Below the pieces are notes generated by a model. The model had not been told where the DNA came from and ran no database searches. It was given only the letters and a program-made list of their open reading frames with translations. Made by a program: the position numbers and the translations under genes. A stretch of 13,434 nucleotides of DNA from UBA3792 sp946185305 (GTDB lineage: Bacteria; Bacillota; Clostridia; Christensenellales; CAG-138). The stretch spans positions 1 through 13,434 of the forward strand of contig CAMHJE010000058.1 of the NCBI GenBank assembly GCA_946185305.1. Direction: 5' to 3'. Every line of letters starts with the position of its first letter. Within the stretch, counting starts at the first letter, position 1. This document shows, one piece after another, positions 13,083 through 13,434 of the stretch.

Positions 13083-13434
13083 TGCACAAATGTAAAATAG
13101 AGTTCGAAGCAAAGCAAAGCTACGGGCAGCGCGAACACGAAGCTGTCGCACCGATCCATGATGCCGCCGTGACCGGGCAGCACCTTGCCGTAGTCCTTGA
13201 TGTTCGCCTGCCGCTTGATCATCGACGCGCAAAGATCGCCGATCTCGCCCGCCACGGAGCAGAGCAGCGACGCGATCAGATACAGCGGCAGCGGCAGCTT
13301 GATCACCGGCTGCAGGGCAAAGTAGACGCCGACGCCGGACAGCGTACCGAACAGCAGCCCGGCTATAGAGCCTTCTATCGTCTTTTTCGGGCTGATCGTG
13401 GGTGCCATCGGATGCTTGCCCAGCCACCGGCCGA
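13079..13434 (-). CDS. cdsA: Phosphatidate cytidylyltransferase, C-terminal part; N-terminus beyond window
   Basis: Integral membrane enzyme making CDP-diacylglycerol from CTP and phosphatidate, the branch point of phospholipid synthesis. Only the last 117 codons are inside the window; the full protein is usually 260-290 residues. Seen from the edge: GRWLGKHPMAPTISPKKTIEGS (the CdsA GR-x-GKH...SPKKT-EGS segment), two hydrophobic stretches, then GEIGDLCASMIKRQANIKDYGKVLPGHGGIMDRCDS, which carries the family signature with the GD, KR, KD and PGHGG-DR residues, and a last membrane helix ending FTFVQ. The TGA at 13081-13079 overlaps the ATG of the following secreted-protein gene. In many bacteria dxr and rseP follow cdsA, so this neighbour is unusual. 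No sign of degeneration. Confidence 0.96.
   Translation of the reverse strand, partial: GRWLGKHPMAPTISPKKTIEGSIAGLLFGTLSGVGVYFALQPVIKLPLPLYLIASLLCSVAGEIGDLCASMIKRQANIKDYGKVLPGHGGIMDRCDSFVFALPVALLCFELYFTFVQ

Noticed and set aside
13083..13427. N-terminal extension of the secreted protein to 662 residues
   Set aside because: These bases encode the C-terminus of cdsA in another frame; a clean signal peptide begins at the ATG 13082.
1..13434. CRISPR array, insertion sequence, prophage or toxin-antitoxin locus
   Set aside because: No regularly spaced direct repeats, transposase, integrase, phage proteins or small paired genes were found on either strand.

Overview
The window looks like chromosome of a fairly G+C-rich Clostridia-type Firmicute, plausibly a gut Oscillospirales or relative. 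The family-level guess is inference. Supporting signs are AAAGGAG-type ribosome binding sites, sigma-A promoters that often carry a TGn extended -10, intrinsic terminators after most units, an ATP-type PEP carboxykinase with cre-like operators, a two-gene SufC/SufB-type iron-sulfur locus, and a secreted protein with Cys-repeat and Ig-like (Big_2) regions. Ten genes are complete in the window, and one is cut at each edge (pckA on the left, cdsA on the right). I see no rRNA, tRNA, CRISPR array, insertion sequence or phage gene.

Layout. 1-1363 (-): pckA, missing its C-terminus. 1364-1682: pckA control region (consensus promoter, two cre-like palindromes, one further inverted repeat) plus the gpsA terminator and a long hairpin. 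1683-2666 (-): gpsA. 2667-2851: divergent control region with a perfect 14-bp inverted repeat whose arms each carry an outward extended -10, then a likely ECF-type promoter and a palindrome. 2852-4132 (+): an ECF sigma factor fused in frame to a domain of about 260 residues that I do not recognise, with a second ribosome binding site and ATG exactly at the junction. 4235-8205 (+): operon of two half-size ABC exporters forming an asymmetric heterodimer, plus a small flavin-binding protein of the pyridoxamine-phosphate-oxidase/NimA group. 8244-8891 (-): multipass membrane protein of the Pr6Pr/AIG1 type. 9092-10767 (+): overlapping sufC-sufB. 10858-11391 (+): GNAT acetyltransferase. 11439-13082 (-): secreted Cys-rich protein, overlapping by 4 bases the upstream cdsA, whose C-terminal part fills the right edge.

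How the parts work together. PckA links oxaloacetate and PEP. GpsA and CdsA supply glycerol-3-phosphate and CDP-diacylglycerol for phospholipids but sit in separate units. The sigma fusion probably controls its own promoter; whether it also drives the exporter 102 bases downstream is open, since no matching promoter is visible there. SufC/SufB alone, with no desulfurase or scaffold gene beside them, resemble the minimal SMS (SmsC-SmsB) form of the SUF machinery.

Most worth a second look: the sigma fusion with its internal start, the symmetrical divergent promoter before it, the multi-operator pckA promoter, and the Cys-rich secreted protein coupled to cdsA. Many long open frames antisense to these genes are by-products of the skewed G+C-rich codon usage and are not reported as genes.
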